From: Selaginella moellendorffii
Taxonomy: Eukaryota > Streptophyta > Lycopodiopsida > Selaginellales > Selaginellaceae
Assembly (NCBI RefSeq): GCF_000143415.4
Contig: NW_003314323.1
Coordinates: 124,001-188,000, forward strand
Length of the DNA: 64,000 nt
Reading direction: 5' to 3'
Below, one piece after another: positions 44,330 through 55,389 of the stretch. A program made the position numbers and the translations under genes. Under the pieces are notes generated by a model, which worked only from the letters and a program-made list of their open reading frames with translations, made no database searches and had not been told where the DNA came from. The first letter of the stretch is position 1. The number at the start of each line of letters is the position of its first letter.

Positions 44330-44530
44330 TAGCAAGCACCATTCTCGAAGTGATGAAACCTCATCAAATCATGCAATCCTCTTTGAGATCCTGGAAATGT
44401 TGGAAGCCATGTGACAGTCTGAACAAACTCTAAACTTCTTCATCTTCATTACCCGGATGGTCGTCCTCAACAAAGTTGTAGTAAGCCTGCATCAGCTCCA
44501 GTGAGATGGCTTGCTCACTCAGCAAATTAA
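44330..44530. repeat. fragment of XTH 3'-flanking DNA
   Basis: Matches 36180-36345 and the XTH downstream DNA at about 24385-24535 (GTAGCAAGCACCATTCTCGAAGTGATGAAAC, GATCCTGGAAATGTTGGAAGCC). Beyond it, the CAGCAAATTAACTCCTTTAATCC phrase is shared with 36335-36365 only. Confidence 0.75.
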
Positions 44531-44599
44531 CTCCTTTAATCCAAAACTCTGGGATTATGGGAGGGGGTTAAGGCGGTGTGCATGATGTTCGTCGTCAAC

Positions 44600-44800
44600 G
44601 GACAGTTGTGAGGATGTAGTACATCTGAGATCACTGTATGGCTAAGACACATGGTGACACGTGGTGGATCTGGAGAGTCGCAACTCTCACCTGTGTATGT
44701 CCGCTTTTGCCACGTGGCATACCACGTGGCTGCATCTTAGATGAGGGAGAAAACTGCTAGGAAGCAAGGGCTTCGTCAAGATGTTTGCATGTGTAATATA
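44600..44800 (-). mobile_element. Ty1/copia 3' end relic, reverse orientation
   Basis: The reverse strand carries the coding phrase ILTKPLLP-like (ATCTTGACGAAGCCCTTGC) then the CTAAGATGCAGCCACGTGG...CCACGTGGCA run seen at 40500-40540, followed by LTR-like DNA. Together with the plus-strand relic at 40261-40540 it brackets the copy c block with inverted copia ends. Confidence 0.6.
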
Positions 44801-46310
44801 GTAAATCAGATAGAAAGTAGTGAAGAGCAAAAATAATGGTAAAAAGAAGGATACAAATTCTTTATAATTAATTTATTTTAATTATTATTTGTTCTAAAAT
44901 TTAATGATAATTATTTATTTTTTCTCTTGGAGTGCTTATCAAAATATATGTCTAAGAATTTTTGTAAGTATTTTTTATGTGATATGTAAGATTAATAAAT
45001 TAATTTTTTAAATGACAAAATAAAACATAAAAATCTTTTTCTGAGCTTTTTAGTGTTCTCCAGTACATTAGTTTAAAATAATAATTAATTTTTAAAGTTA
45101 TTTTAAAAGTTTAATATTAATATCACATAAAAATAATGACTATTATAACTACTTTGGATAGCCACATCAAAATTGTGTGCAGACAATTATATACTGAAAA
45201 ACACACCATTATAATTTCATGACCATTTTATAGTTTTTTTTAAAACATACATTATATGATTTTTTTAATTCATAGATATATTATTTTGTATTTGTAATTC
45301 AAATAGCTATCCACTATATATATTTATATAGAGTTTTGGGTGATTAATTATTCCAATTAAATTTCAACTATTAAATCCACACATTAAATACTCATTATCT
45401 TTTATATGTAGAATATTTTATCCTTAATTTATATCTATAATAAATTAATGAATATCATCAATTTAAAAAACTATTTTACAAATATATATATTTGTATCAG
45501 CAAAAACTAGCCCCATACTATTTTAGTTATCTTCATACATAACTAAGTATTCATCATTACCTAGTTAATACAAAAACTAATCTACCAGCTTTTTAAAAAA
45601 ATTATTATTCTAATTATCTTGTCTTTATTTTTTAGTTCTACACCTAAATGATCTAACTAATAGCTTATACGCGCATAGACTGAAGAGGTATGACTTCATC
45701 CCTGACCCCGCCGCAGCCATCATGACTGCATGGTGTCGGTCCGCCATTGCTCCCACGTTCCCCATCCGATTGGCCCACACCCTGCAGAGCTGGCCGCTCC
45801 ATATGCTCGTAAGCATTGACACAAACCAAATGGCAGTTACAAATAGAATAAAAAAATAAAACACAAGAAAAGGACATGTTATGTGACTTCAATCAGTAAG
45901 TCACAGGGTGCCCAATGGGTGATTTAAGAAATCGACATTGTTTTTTATTTTATCAATGGATATTAGTTCCAAAATCCAATATAGCTATGGCAAGAGCTAT
46001 GCTTTTGTAAAGATTTTTATTTGTACCAAATTGCCAGTGTGCCTCTGTGCGAGAACTTATGAGTGAATCAAGAACTTGCACACTTTCCAGCTCGATGGAT
46101 AGCTCACTATCTGCAACTCGAGATGGAAAGATTTATATAGTGCTATTAAACGCAAGATTAAATTGCTAGTGGCTACAAGTGAATCAAGAACTTGTCCATT
46201 TTCCAGCTCGATGGACATGCCGCACCATGATTTTGGAGCAGCCGCTGGGAAGTCCTTCCATTTCATTCTCAACCTCCACAAGCAAAGTCATCTTCTGAGT
46301 TTCCAGAGGG
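44801..46310. other. AT-rich region then kinase-stub flank
   Basis: 44.8-45.6 kb is strongly AT-rich without frames. 45640-45870 (-) has a short frame with a hydrophobic start and an RMGNVGAMADRHHAVM phrase that I could not assign. At 46071 and 46179 an imperfect 40-bp direct repeat occurs (GTGAATCAAGAACTTG...TTTCCAGCTCGATGGA). Confidence 0.45.
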
Positions 46311-46314
46311 AATG

Positions 46315-46653
46315 GAGTATGTCCCCCCCCGGGGAAAAGTTGAAAGAATCTTGTGATATTTGGGCTCTGGGGAAAGATTGCATATGAGGAGTTTCAAACA
46401 CCTCAGGTTCTCAGCGAGTTATGAAGATTTGCCCCTTGTTCTCTTCGACTGGTCGAGGGTTCCGGTGTTAGCCAAGGATTTGATGCTGGGGATGCTAAAT
46501 CTGGACAAGAAAAAACGATTGACGGCAGCCCAGATCTTGGAACATCCGTGGATCACTCAAAAATACAATAGGCCAGCCCCAGAAACAAAGGTGGAAGTCG
46601 AAGCAAAACAGGATGTGAGAACTGAATTGATAATGATCATGCCAATGTACTGA
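46315..46653 (+). pseudogene. protein kinase pseudogene (3' stub, unit 3)
   Basis: Matches the C-terminal third of the kinases, from KESCDIWALG through ILEHPWI to the final MPMY, with internal deletions: the VTLYEMLTGK segment and the LSELERY segment are gone, shifting frame. The kinase core (glycine loop, HND, DFG) is absent. It precedes the helicase pseudogene exactly as the intact kinase precedes the intact helicase, confirming duplication of the pair. Confidence 0.85.
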
Positions 46654-46829
46654 CTGCGAGATTGCCCACAAGCAATTGGAGATACACTAAACATTTTTAG
46701 TTGATGCTAAGATACCTATCCGGCACCGAAATATTCCTATAGTGCCGTCATTTCACCTTTAGGTTTCCTTTTAAAACCAAAACTAGCGGTGCCGGGAATA
46801 TTCACTTTCATTTTTTTCACCCTAAACAC

Positions 46830-49800
46830 GGGAGTTTGCAAGATTTCCTGCCCTGGCGGACTCCGATCCAGGCGGCGCTTCAAGGCGACGATCGTCCAGA
46901 AGGTGGAGATGAACCGGGTCACGATCATCCTCGCCGAGACTGGCTCAGGTTTGCCTCTTCTTTGCTCGGATTACCCCTCTTTCGGAGCTTAGCAAGGGAA
47001 TGTGGGTCTAGGAAAGAGCTCGCGAGTCCCGCAAATGCTGCTCGAGGAAGGGTTCTCGCCCATTCTGTGCACGCAGCCGAGAAGGCTTGGCGTGGTCGCC
47101 GTGTCCAAAATGGTGGCCGAAGACTTGGACAAGAAGTGGGATTTCACATTGGTCAGATGAATCGGACAAGTTCCAGGTAAATGCTCGAGCTTTTCGAAAG
47201 TTCTAGTCTTTCCTTGATGTTTAGTTCTTGGGAACTTTTTCCTCGAGTTCTTGGAGTTCTGTGGTTCTTTCTTTTGATCTTAGATGTTCTTTTCTCCATT
47301 CCTAAGTCACGGCATTTTTCCAGCTCCGGTGTTCTTCTAGAGGAGATCAAATCCAAAGGCGTGGCTGCTCTTTCTCACTACAAGGTGGTCATACTGGATG
47401 AAATCCACGAGAGGTCTGTGGAGTCAGATATGGTTCTTTGTTGCGTCAAGATCTTGCTCTTTCGGAACAAGAACACACGGTGGGCTTCTTTTTGTCTCTT
47501 TTTTTTTCTGGATTCTCTTGCTAATGTGATTGCTGCTGCCATAGTCTGGTACTCATGTCTGCCACCGCTGACTTTAAACGCTACGAAAACTATTTTGCCG
47601 AGCTTGGCGAAACAGTTGAGAAGGTGGCTGTCTCGAACTTGGCCTCGAAGATCCAGCAACATCTGTTCCAGTGCAGCGTGAAGTATCTCGACCAGGTTCT
47701 GTATATTTTATTTCATTCGCGTTTATTTTTATCTTTCTGTTAACCATCCTCTGTCAGGTCGTGCAACAACTTGGAAACAAGGAAGAGCACTTGTCTGTAA
47801 TGAACTCGTTGGAGCAAAACCCCTCTCCCTTTAAGAACGGGACTGATATTGGGATGGAGATACAGCACCTGATTTTCGATCTTATCGCTCACATCCACAA
47901 AGATGAGCCTGATCGCAAGAAGGGAATTCTGGTCTTCCTGCCAACTTATCGTGCCTTGGAAGAGCAGTGGTCTCCCCTCACGCAACGGGCACTGGATGTG
48001 GAGATATTTGTGCTCCACAGTAGCATTGACATCGACCAATCTTTGGAAGCAATGGAGGCGTACCATTCAGTGAGGAAGGTCTTTTCTTTCCTCAATTCTC
48101 CGTCTTGTTTTTTCTGAATCCTTCTTTTCTTTCAGGTGGTTCTTGCGACTGATGTCGCCGAGTAATACCGGGAGCATCGTTCGTCATCGACTCATGCCGC
48201 TGCCTAGAAGTGTTTTGGAACTCGAAAATGAAGAGAGACGCTCCCCGGATTGTCTGGGAGTCGAACTCACAGGTGAGAAGTTGTCTTTGTCCTCCAGCCA
48301 GAACCGTATCTTTCTCCTTTCAACTGTAGGCCGAACAACGTAAGGGGCGCACAGGGCGTACCTGCGATGGTACTGTCTTTCGCATGGTGCCGCGAACAAT
48401 GTACACGACATTCAACAAGTTTGAGGTTCCCGCAATGCAGCTCTAGTCTCTACGAAAGCAAGTACTGTCACTGTTTTGCGCTCAACCACGACCTTTGAAT
48501 GATACTTTGGGTACGTCTCTTCGTTTTCTAATCGGAAATTTTGTGTTTTGTTTTTCCAGCATTCTTCGATAAATGCCTGAATCCACCGCATCCAGACACT
48601 GTTTATGATGCTTTGGAGTCACTTGAAGCACTGAACGCTCTACAGCGCGATGCTAGAGGGAAGAAGTTGCCGACTCCATACGGACAAATACTTGCGTCTC
48701 TTCCACTATCTTTGGAGGCTTCTATGCTTGTCATGGAGGGCTGCGAACGAGAACAGTCAGGCACCCGATTCTAGACACTACGCCGAGTCCGATTATCCTG
48801 CCTCTCGGAGCTAGCGGTACAGCACACTATTCTTTTCAGTACTTCAAGGAATCACAAAATGGTGTAAAGGCAATCTCGTCAAGCTGCTCTTCTTGGCAAC
48901 CTCTGCGCGTTTGAATTCTGGCAGTGCGTCTTGAAGGTACGACTTCGTTTGTTTCTTTTCCTTGTCTTTCTCACACAGCGGTGGCAAAAGCTATCCCACG
49001 AATTTTTATCCTCAACTATCGTCACCATTCATGGAGAGGAGTCGGAGAAGGAATTCTGCAAACAGCATCACCTTTCTTTGTTTTCACTCAACGCTGTCGC
49101 TGAGCTCTGTAAGTCTTTCAAGTTTTAGAACCAAACTTGATGTTTGCTTTGTTTTTGAGGCAGCTAGTTGCGTGCTAGAAGTTATGCATCGGTGGAGAAA
49201 GCTTTTAACAGGACCTCCATCTTATTATACGGCTTTCTCCTTCCAGCACCTCTGCTTTCGCAGCCAAGACGACGAGTCGTGCCTGGGACTTCCGTATGTT
49301 TCAAACGGGAGCTTCCACAACGAGAATAAGCAGTCAGATTTGCTGAAGATCATTGTGGAGGTAACTTGTTTGAACTCGTGCTTCGGTTTTCCAACACTTA
49401 CGATCCACTGTTTCAGACTCAAGCAAGATACTTAGAACCGCAGAGTAATTACGAGTCGATCCATTTTCCTAAAGAAGAGGACGGGAAAGTGCAGTGCGTG
49501 TACTTCCGTAGAGGCTTTTGCGCTAAAGGAAACGGCTGTGAGTTCTCACACTCCGTCTCTTCCACGCCAGCAGTATGCAAGTTTTTCTTGTCCGGGGATG
49601 TAAGTGTCAGCTTTTTAACTCGCATTATTCTCAAGCGATTGTATGGCAGGGATGTCGCTATGGTGCTCATTGTCGATATAAGCACGACTCGGATGTTCCA
49701 CGCTGGGACAATCGTCTTGAGCTTGACGAAGACGTAGCTCAGTTTCCTGGTGCTGTGTTCTTCCACTCGAAACTCGGAGGGCACCATGCTAGTTTTTGGA

Positions 49801-49920
49801 AGGGAGGCACTGTCTTATATCCATCAGCTGCAAGATCTTGCTACTGCATCTTGCAACGACGACTCTCAGCTAGAAGCAGAGATGTATGATCGATTGTCTC
49901 TCCACCGTGATCCTGGACTT
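46830..49920 (+). pseudogene. CCCH/DEIH helicase pseudogene (unit 3)
   Basis: Aligns with 28.75-31.98 kb through all exons and introns. Lesions seen: the ATG and first dozen codons deleted near 46855; part of exon 2 lost (the EERGCE codons near 47120); 20 bases lost at the exon 3 start (KIVFQTA codons, 47325); a deletion in motif V giving GAG TAA (about 48163); CAG CTC TAG nonsense in exon 7 (about 48440); deletions near 48755 and 48985. Homology stops near 49920, so the last exons are missing. Splice sites are mostly retained. Confidence 0.92.
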
Positions 49921-50188
49921 GGTTCTGGGATGCCGAGGAATTCGCGGAGATTTCCAACCTTTTCTCCCAATGCGTTGATCAGGGCTCTTTGGATATTGCA
50001 GTGTTCTTCCTTCCAGCCGAGTGACGCCAAGGATCGCCACGCCAAGATCGTTGGTGGATCCCAGCGAGGTAGGATGCAGATACCTTCTTCCTGCTACTTC
50101 CTAGGATTTGGAATCGGCCTCGCGCGAGGCGTGAGCTGCATTGGGATTTCGATCAAAATTTTTACAAACATCGTTCAAGCAGAAGTTT
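49921..50188. other. junction DNA after helicase pseudogene
   Basis: No gene recognised. A short plus-strand phrase (WDAEEFAEISNLFSQCVDQGSLDIAVFFLPAE, about 49924-50020) looks protein-like but does not extend; it might be an exon of the neighbourhood before duplication. Confidence 0.3.
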
Positions 50189-51046
50189 CTAGAGTTCCAT
50201 CTCCATTTCCACGCGTTCTTCCTCGGCCTCAGCGCCGCCAGGGCGTTCCTCGACATCGACCTCGGCCTCAGCGCCGGCAGGGCGTTCCTCGACCTCGGCC
50301 TCGGCAGCGGCAGCAAAGGCATCAGCAGCAGCACGATCACCACGGGTCACAAATGGCCCAAGAAGGGCAGGAGGACGATTCACAAGTCCCTCAGCAGCGG
50401 AGACCAAGAAGATATCTCGCGTGCCACTGTAGCTTAGTGGATTCTTGAATTGGTCGCAAGTGTACGTTGCCTTGTAGTCGAGCAGTCCAAGCTCCGGGAT
50501 ATCTGTGAAACAAATGACGATCCAAAGCATTAGACAAAGAGAAAAAACAAAAAGAAGGAAGATTGACTCACCCATGTAGTAGGTCACGATCCGCTGCCCC
50601 CAAAGTCCGCGCTGGATTCCCATGGGCCCGTTGGGCTCGACACCCACACCGACAAAGCAGCTATATCGGCGGTTCACGTCTGCAACCAGGCGTAGCCAGC
50701 GGCGATCCACTTCCACGAGCTCTGGATCCAGCTCTTCGAGCATGGACAAGAGCTGCATAATCTAGAAAACAAACAAAGAAAGAGATAAGAAAAGAAATCA
50801 AAGAACAACCTCTGGCGCCATGGGGCTTGGAGCCCTAGTAAGAATGCTCGCGAGACGCTGCGCGATCTCCGTTCTTGCGCGATCTGGGGGAGATTCATCC
50901 AAAGGAGCGATCTCAGAAAAGAGAGACTCTTTCACCCCGTACATTCCTACCAGGACCTCTCTCACACTCCTGAAATCACTGCAGCACAGAAGCTCCGGAG
51001 ATCCAAGAACACGCTCCACAACACTCTCATCGCTCAGAACTTCCAT
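50189..51046 (-). CDS. unknown protein with acidic Glu-Ala repeat tail
   Basis: Three exons (50810-51046, 50572-50761, 50189-50502) join in phase to 246 residues from MEVLSDESV; an in-frame upstream ATG at 51145 would add 33 residues. The N-terminal half is helical (LGSPELLCCSDFRSVREVLVGMYG). The middle has an ordered-looking GPMGIQRGLWGQRIVTYY, then DIPELGLLDYKATYTCDQF and YSGTRDIFLVSAAEGL. The tail is a tandem acidic repeat (AEAEVEERPAG, AEAEVDVEERPGG). Good splice sites and consistent phase support a real gene, but I recognise no family. Divergent from GatB, starts about 160 bp apart. The matching place in unit 1 (32.46-32.54 kb) has no trace of it. Confidence 0.65.
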
Positions 51047-51207
51047 CGCTCTCCTCGTCGCTCTCCTCTCTCGAAACTTCTCTTCTCTCTCTAAAAATGC
51101 CCTAACCCTGGCGGCGATAGGGCGTAAAATATCCGAGCGCACCACGTGGCAGGTTTAAGAATATCCGAGGGGTTCCCTCAAATTTTTGCGTGCCCTAAAA
51201 CAGGGGC

Positions 51208-53265
51208 ATGGCGATGGCGATGGCGATGGCCGTGGGGAGCTGCGAATCCATCGTTCTTCTCTATTCCCAGCCAAGAATCCCGAGGTCAGCTCTCCAAATC
51301 CGATGCTCATCGTCCCTTGCGAGCAAACAGGCAAGCAGCAGTAGCAAAATCCCCTCGGCATTGCAAGATTTCGAGGCTGTGATCGGTGTGGAGACGCACG
51401 TCCAGCTCGGCACGGCCACCAAGGCCTTCTGTGGATGCCTCTCGCAGTATGGCGCGCAGCCGAATTCCAATGTGTGCCCGGTGTGTATGGGGCTGCCAGG
51501 AGCTCTCCCGGTTCTCAACGAGAGGGTCGTGGATTTCGCCGTCAAGCTCGGCCTGGCACTCAACTGCGATCTCTCGCTGCGGTCGAAATTCGATCGGAAG
51601 CAGTACTTCTACGCGGATCTTCCCAAAGGATATCAGATCTCCCAGTTTGATATCCCGATCGCCAGGCATGGAAGCATCGAAGTGGATTTGCCAGTGGAAT
51701 ACGGTGGTGGGCATCGAAAGTTTGGAATCACTAGAGTTCATATAGAGGAGGACGCTGGAAAGCTTGTTCATGCTGGTGGTGGTGGAAGACTATCCGGCTC
51801 GCCATACTCGCTGGTAACGTTTTTCTTCTCTTCTTGTTGTTTTTCTTTGCTCGTGTTTGTGAGAAGAGATCTCTTATGTGTTTGTAGGTGGATTTAAACA
51901 GGGCTGGAGTTCCTTTGCTGGAGATTGTCTCGGAGCCGGACATGAGAACCGGCATTGAAGCTGCCGAGTACGCGGCGGAGGTGGCAAGAGTGGTAAAGTG
52001 TCTCGGCATTGGGAGTGGAAGCATGGCCGAGGGATCGCTTCGCTGCGATGTGAATGTTTCTGTGAGACCCAGAGGCCAGGCAGCCTTTGGCACCAAGGTT
52101 TGATATCGCCTCGTTGTTTGGTTTTTGAGTGGAAGTTTTGATGGCTAGTTGTAGTTTCTTGACAGGTGGAAATCAAGAACATGAACTCGTGTGCCGCGAT
52201 GCATCGGGCTATAGACTTCGAGATTTTGCGGCAAGTTGCTCTTCACAAGGAGGGTCTGGAGTCGAAGATCGTGCAAGAGACTAGACTGTGGGAGGAAGGA
52301 AGTCAGGTACATTGGCACTTCTGGTCTTTGACGATCGAGCTAATTGAGATTTTCGTGTGTGATAGAGAACTGTCACTATGCGTGCGAAGGAGGGTCTTGC
52401 AGATTACCGCTACTTTCCAGAGCCAGATCTTCTCGAGCTTGTATTGAAGCAGGAGCAAGTTGACTCAATCAACGAAGCTCTGCCAGAGCTTCCGAATGAA
52501 ACTCGTCGGCGATACGAGGCCTTGGGCCTGAGCATGCAGGATGTTCTTGTGCTGGCTGACGACAAGAGTGTAAGTTCTGTCGTTTCTCTCGTCTACGGCG
52601 AAGTGATCGTTGCTTTTTCTTCTCGCAGGTGTCGGAATACTTTGATAGTACGTTGGAGCAAGGTGCTGACATGAAAATGGCTGCTAACTGGATAATGGGA
52701 GACATCACTGCCTATCTCAAGACGGAGAAGCTTTCGATTTCCGACGTAAAAATCTCTCCAAGCGTACTGGCGGAGCTCGTTAGTCTCATCAAGGACGGAA
52801 CGATCAGTGGGAAAATCGGCAAAGAGGTATGTAGTACGTGAGCCACTTCCATTCACTAATAGGATTTTTTTGTGCTCGCTCTCCAGATTCTTCCCGAGTT
52901 GATAAGAAACGGTGGCACTGCGAAAGAAGTGATTGAAGCCAAGGGTCTCACCCAGGTGACAAGCTTTCCTGCGCATTTCCTCGTAAAAAGCTTGAGCTTC
53001 TTCTATAATTCTCACAGATTTCCGACGAAGCGGAGATAGCTTCCCTGGTTGACAAGGTGCTACTGGAGAATCCAAAGCAATTAGAAGCTTTCAAGAAAGG
53101 AAAAACTAAACTCCAAGGATTCTTCGAAGGCCAGGTAAGATTTTTCCAAGATAAAATTCGTTCTTCCTTTGATGTTCGCTGGATCAGGTGATGAGATCCA
53201 CAAATGGAAGGGTCAATCCAATTTTGATGAAGAAGGTCGTCGCGCAGAAGCTAGGACTGTCCTGA
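51208..53265 (+). CDS. GATB: glutamyl-tRNA(Gln) amidotransferase subunit B, organellar
   Basis: Eight exons (51208-51813, 51888-52097, 52166-52306, 52366-52569, 52629-52826, 52887-52955, 53018-53134, 53188-53265) give 540 residues. An N-terminal targeting sequence ([12 protein letters not shown]..., Ser/Arg-rich to about 45) precedes [14 protein letters not shown]. The GatB zinc cysteines are at 75, 77, 90 and 93 (FCGC, CPVC), followed by the family signature [22 protein letters not shown] and [10 protein letters not shown] are also diagnostic. The C-terminal YqeY-like tail that contacts tRNA ends in [17 protein letters not shown]. It transamidates Glu-tRNA(Gln) in chloroplast and mitochondria as part of GatCAB. 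Start contains a (GGCGAT)n microsatellite. Broken copy at 32540-32833. Confidence 0.96.
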
Positions 53266-53371
53266 AAGAAGAAAGAAAAATTAAATCTAATGTGGATAAG
53301 GAAGCTTTCGTTTGTAAGGGCGTTTTCTTCACAGACGATGGGGCAATTTGTGGCTTCCAGCGCTCGCGGCC

Positions 53372-55115
53372 ATGGCGACCCAGCAGCTGGGATCCCAGGC
53401 GCTCCTCCTCGACAGGCGACGCGCGTACGACCGCGATCCAGCGCGCTACATTCGCGCGCAGCGGCTGTGCGCCCGGGCCGGATTGGAGAAGCGATCGTCC
53501 AAGAAATCGGCGGCATTGGCGACGGGAGCCAAGATCGCGGCCGCGCCTCTGGTAATCTACACTGCCGCGCAGGGATCAGCGTACGCCGTGACTCCGGAGG
53601 ATGTGGCTGGGACGTTTAACAAGGTAATCGATCGATTTCTTTGCGAAGATTTTGGATTTCTCTTCCCTCGTTCTTGCTCCAGTAGCTCAGCTGGTTAGAG
53701 CACCCGTTTAGTAAGCGGGAGGTCTTGAGTTCGACTCTCAACTAGAGCAAAAGAAAGTAGAGCAAAGAAAGAAACTCTCCTTCGCTCGAACTTAACTCTT
53801 TTTTCTCTTCTCCTTTGCTCGAACTTACTCTCTTTTTTCTCTCCAGGTACAAGAGTTTGCGAGCACTGTGACTTCCACTGCTGGATCCACGTACACTGTA
53901 GTGTCTGGAGCCCTAAAGCAAGCTTATCAGTTCGTCAAGCCTCTTGTGGACGTAGCGTTTCCAATCGTCCAGAAAACTTCTGATATAGCGATCAAGGCTG
54001 CCGCACCGGTGGCTTCCAGCGTTGCGTCCGAGGTCATCAAAGCGCTCGACAGCGTTGGTGTGAATACAAAGCCGGTGCTGGAGGCTGGACAGGTTAGCAA
54101 TGCCATTAAGTTTTCATCGTGGAGTTACATTTTCTGTTTCTTCTTTTTTCGATCAGACTGCGGTCACGGTTGCTGGACAAGCAGCCCAGCAAACAGGCTC
54201 GCTGATCGAAGGAGCTACACCTGTTGTGTCGACAACTTTGAGCTCGCTCCTAGCGTCTGATCCTGTGATCCTTGCTGGTGAGCTAGGAGCGGCTGTGTTG
54301 CTTTTTTTGCTTGCTCCGGGAATCCTCTCGAGTCTCGGAATAGCCGCTAGAGGTTACAAAGGTATACATAGCCTCGACTCTGGACTAGCTGGCTGATTTT
54401 TCTTACTTGCATGGAAATGCCACAGGTGACCTGACGGCTCCACAGGCGCTTGATTACATTTCGAACAGCAACTATTTCCTCATTGACGTTCGATCGGAGA
54501 AAGAGAAGTCCAAGTCTGGAACACCAAGCCTGCCGAACAGGGCTAAGAGGAACTTCACAGCAATACCGTGAGCGTCAAAAGCTTTTCAGATCGATCTGGG
54601 TCTCTCTAAGAACTTGTCTTTTGTTTTTCACTCCAGGATCGAGGAGCTCCCTAGCAATATCCGATCGCAACTTCGCAATCCACGCACAGTGGAGGCCGAG
54701 CTAGCGGCCATCAAGATCTCGGCGCTCAAGAGAGTTAACAAAGGGACAAACCTGGTCATCCTAGACTCGTAAGAACGAACACTCCTTCCATCTTTTCATG
54801 ATAGCTTCATTCATATCTCGCGCATTGTTTGGCAGCACTGGCAACATCTCCAAAGTCGTCGCGAAATCGCTGTCCGGCCTGGGCTTCAAGAGCACTTGGA
54901 CCGTCCTCGACGGATTCGATGGCAGCCGAGGCTGGCTCCAAAACCGGCTGGGAACCGAGTCCTACTTCTCGTCGCTCACGCAAGTTCTCTCGCCATCGCG
55001 GATCATCCCGCCAGCAACCTCCAAGCTCTTCAAGTCCGCGTCGGGCTCGTCTCGATCCACAACCGTGGTGGACGTGGCTCCCAGAAACAGCAGGCTCCTC
55101 CCCAGTGGCGAGTAA
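53372..55115 (+). CDS. CAS: thylakoid calcium-sensing receptor CAS with rhodanese-like domain
   Basis: Six exons (53372-53623, 53847-54092, 54157-54361, 54426-54567, 54637-54768, 54836-55115) join to 418 residues. The N-terminus is Arg/Ala-rich, a chloroplast transit peptide, followed by AAQGSAYAVTPEDV. A long Ala/Val-rich amphipathic region comes next, then one membrane span (ELGAAVLLFLLAPGILSSLG). A stromal rhodanese-like domain follows (DYISNSNYFLIDVRSEKE ... NLVILDS ... VLDGFDGSRGW) without the catalytic Cys of active rhodaneses. This is the layout of Arabidopsis CAS, which binds calcium weakly, is phosphorylated by STN8 and links light acclimation to stomatal calcium signals. Intron 1 contains a tRNA-Thr gene. 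Confidence 0.92.
53676..53749 (+). tRNA. tRNA-Thr (anticodon AGU) inside CAS intron 1
   Basis: A 74-nt cloverleaf: acceptor GCTCCAG/CTAGAGC (one C-A mismatch), D arm GCTC/GAGC, anticodon stem CCCGT/GCGGG with loop TTAGTAA (AGT), variable loop AGGTC and T arm TTGAG-TTCGACT-CTCAA. It lies wholly in CAS intron 1, same strand, starting 53 bp after the splice donor. The internal Pol III promoter allows independent transcription. The mismatch in the acceptor stem leaves slight doubt about function. Confidence 0.9.
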
Positions 55116-55389
55116 AACGAAAGAGTTTGCGTGATGTCCAGTATAAAGGGTGTTATTATATGATCGTCAAATATTTCTTAGAGCTATGGTTCTTTATACT
55201 ACAAGTAATAAGAGTTAGCTTAGCGTACGTATTGTACTTCACAGACTTTTAGCTTTGGAGTGTCACATGATCTTGGTGAGAACTCCCGCAAGGATCTCAT
55301 GGAATGTGGCATGGCAAGGAGCTTACAAACAATAAAGAGGATGGGGTCAAGAGATAGAATTTAATCCACGAGCGCTCGGGCGAGAAGAA

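Larger units (their letters stand above)
41056..44530. repeat. F-box/TTI2-relic repeat block, copy c
   Basis: Third copy of the block, nearly identical to copy b for about 2.3 kb and extended leftward like copy a (the phrase AGTAGATTTTTGATAAAGTTA at 41056 matches about 20482). It contains the only open F-box gene of the three, a TTI2 relic and an XTH-flank scrap. Reverse-oriented copia ends lie just outside it on both sides (40.3-40.5 kb and 44.6-44.8 kb). Confidence 0.85.
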
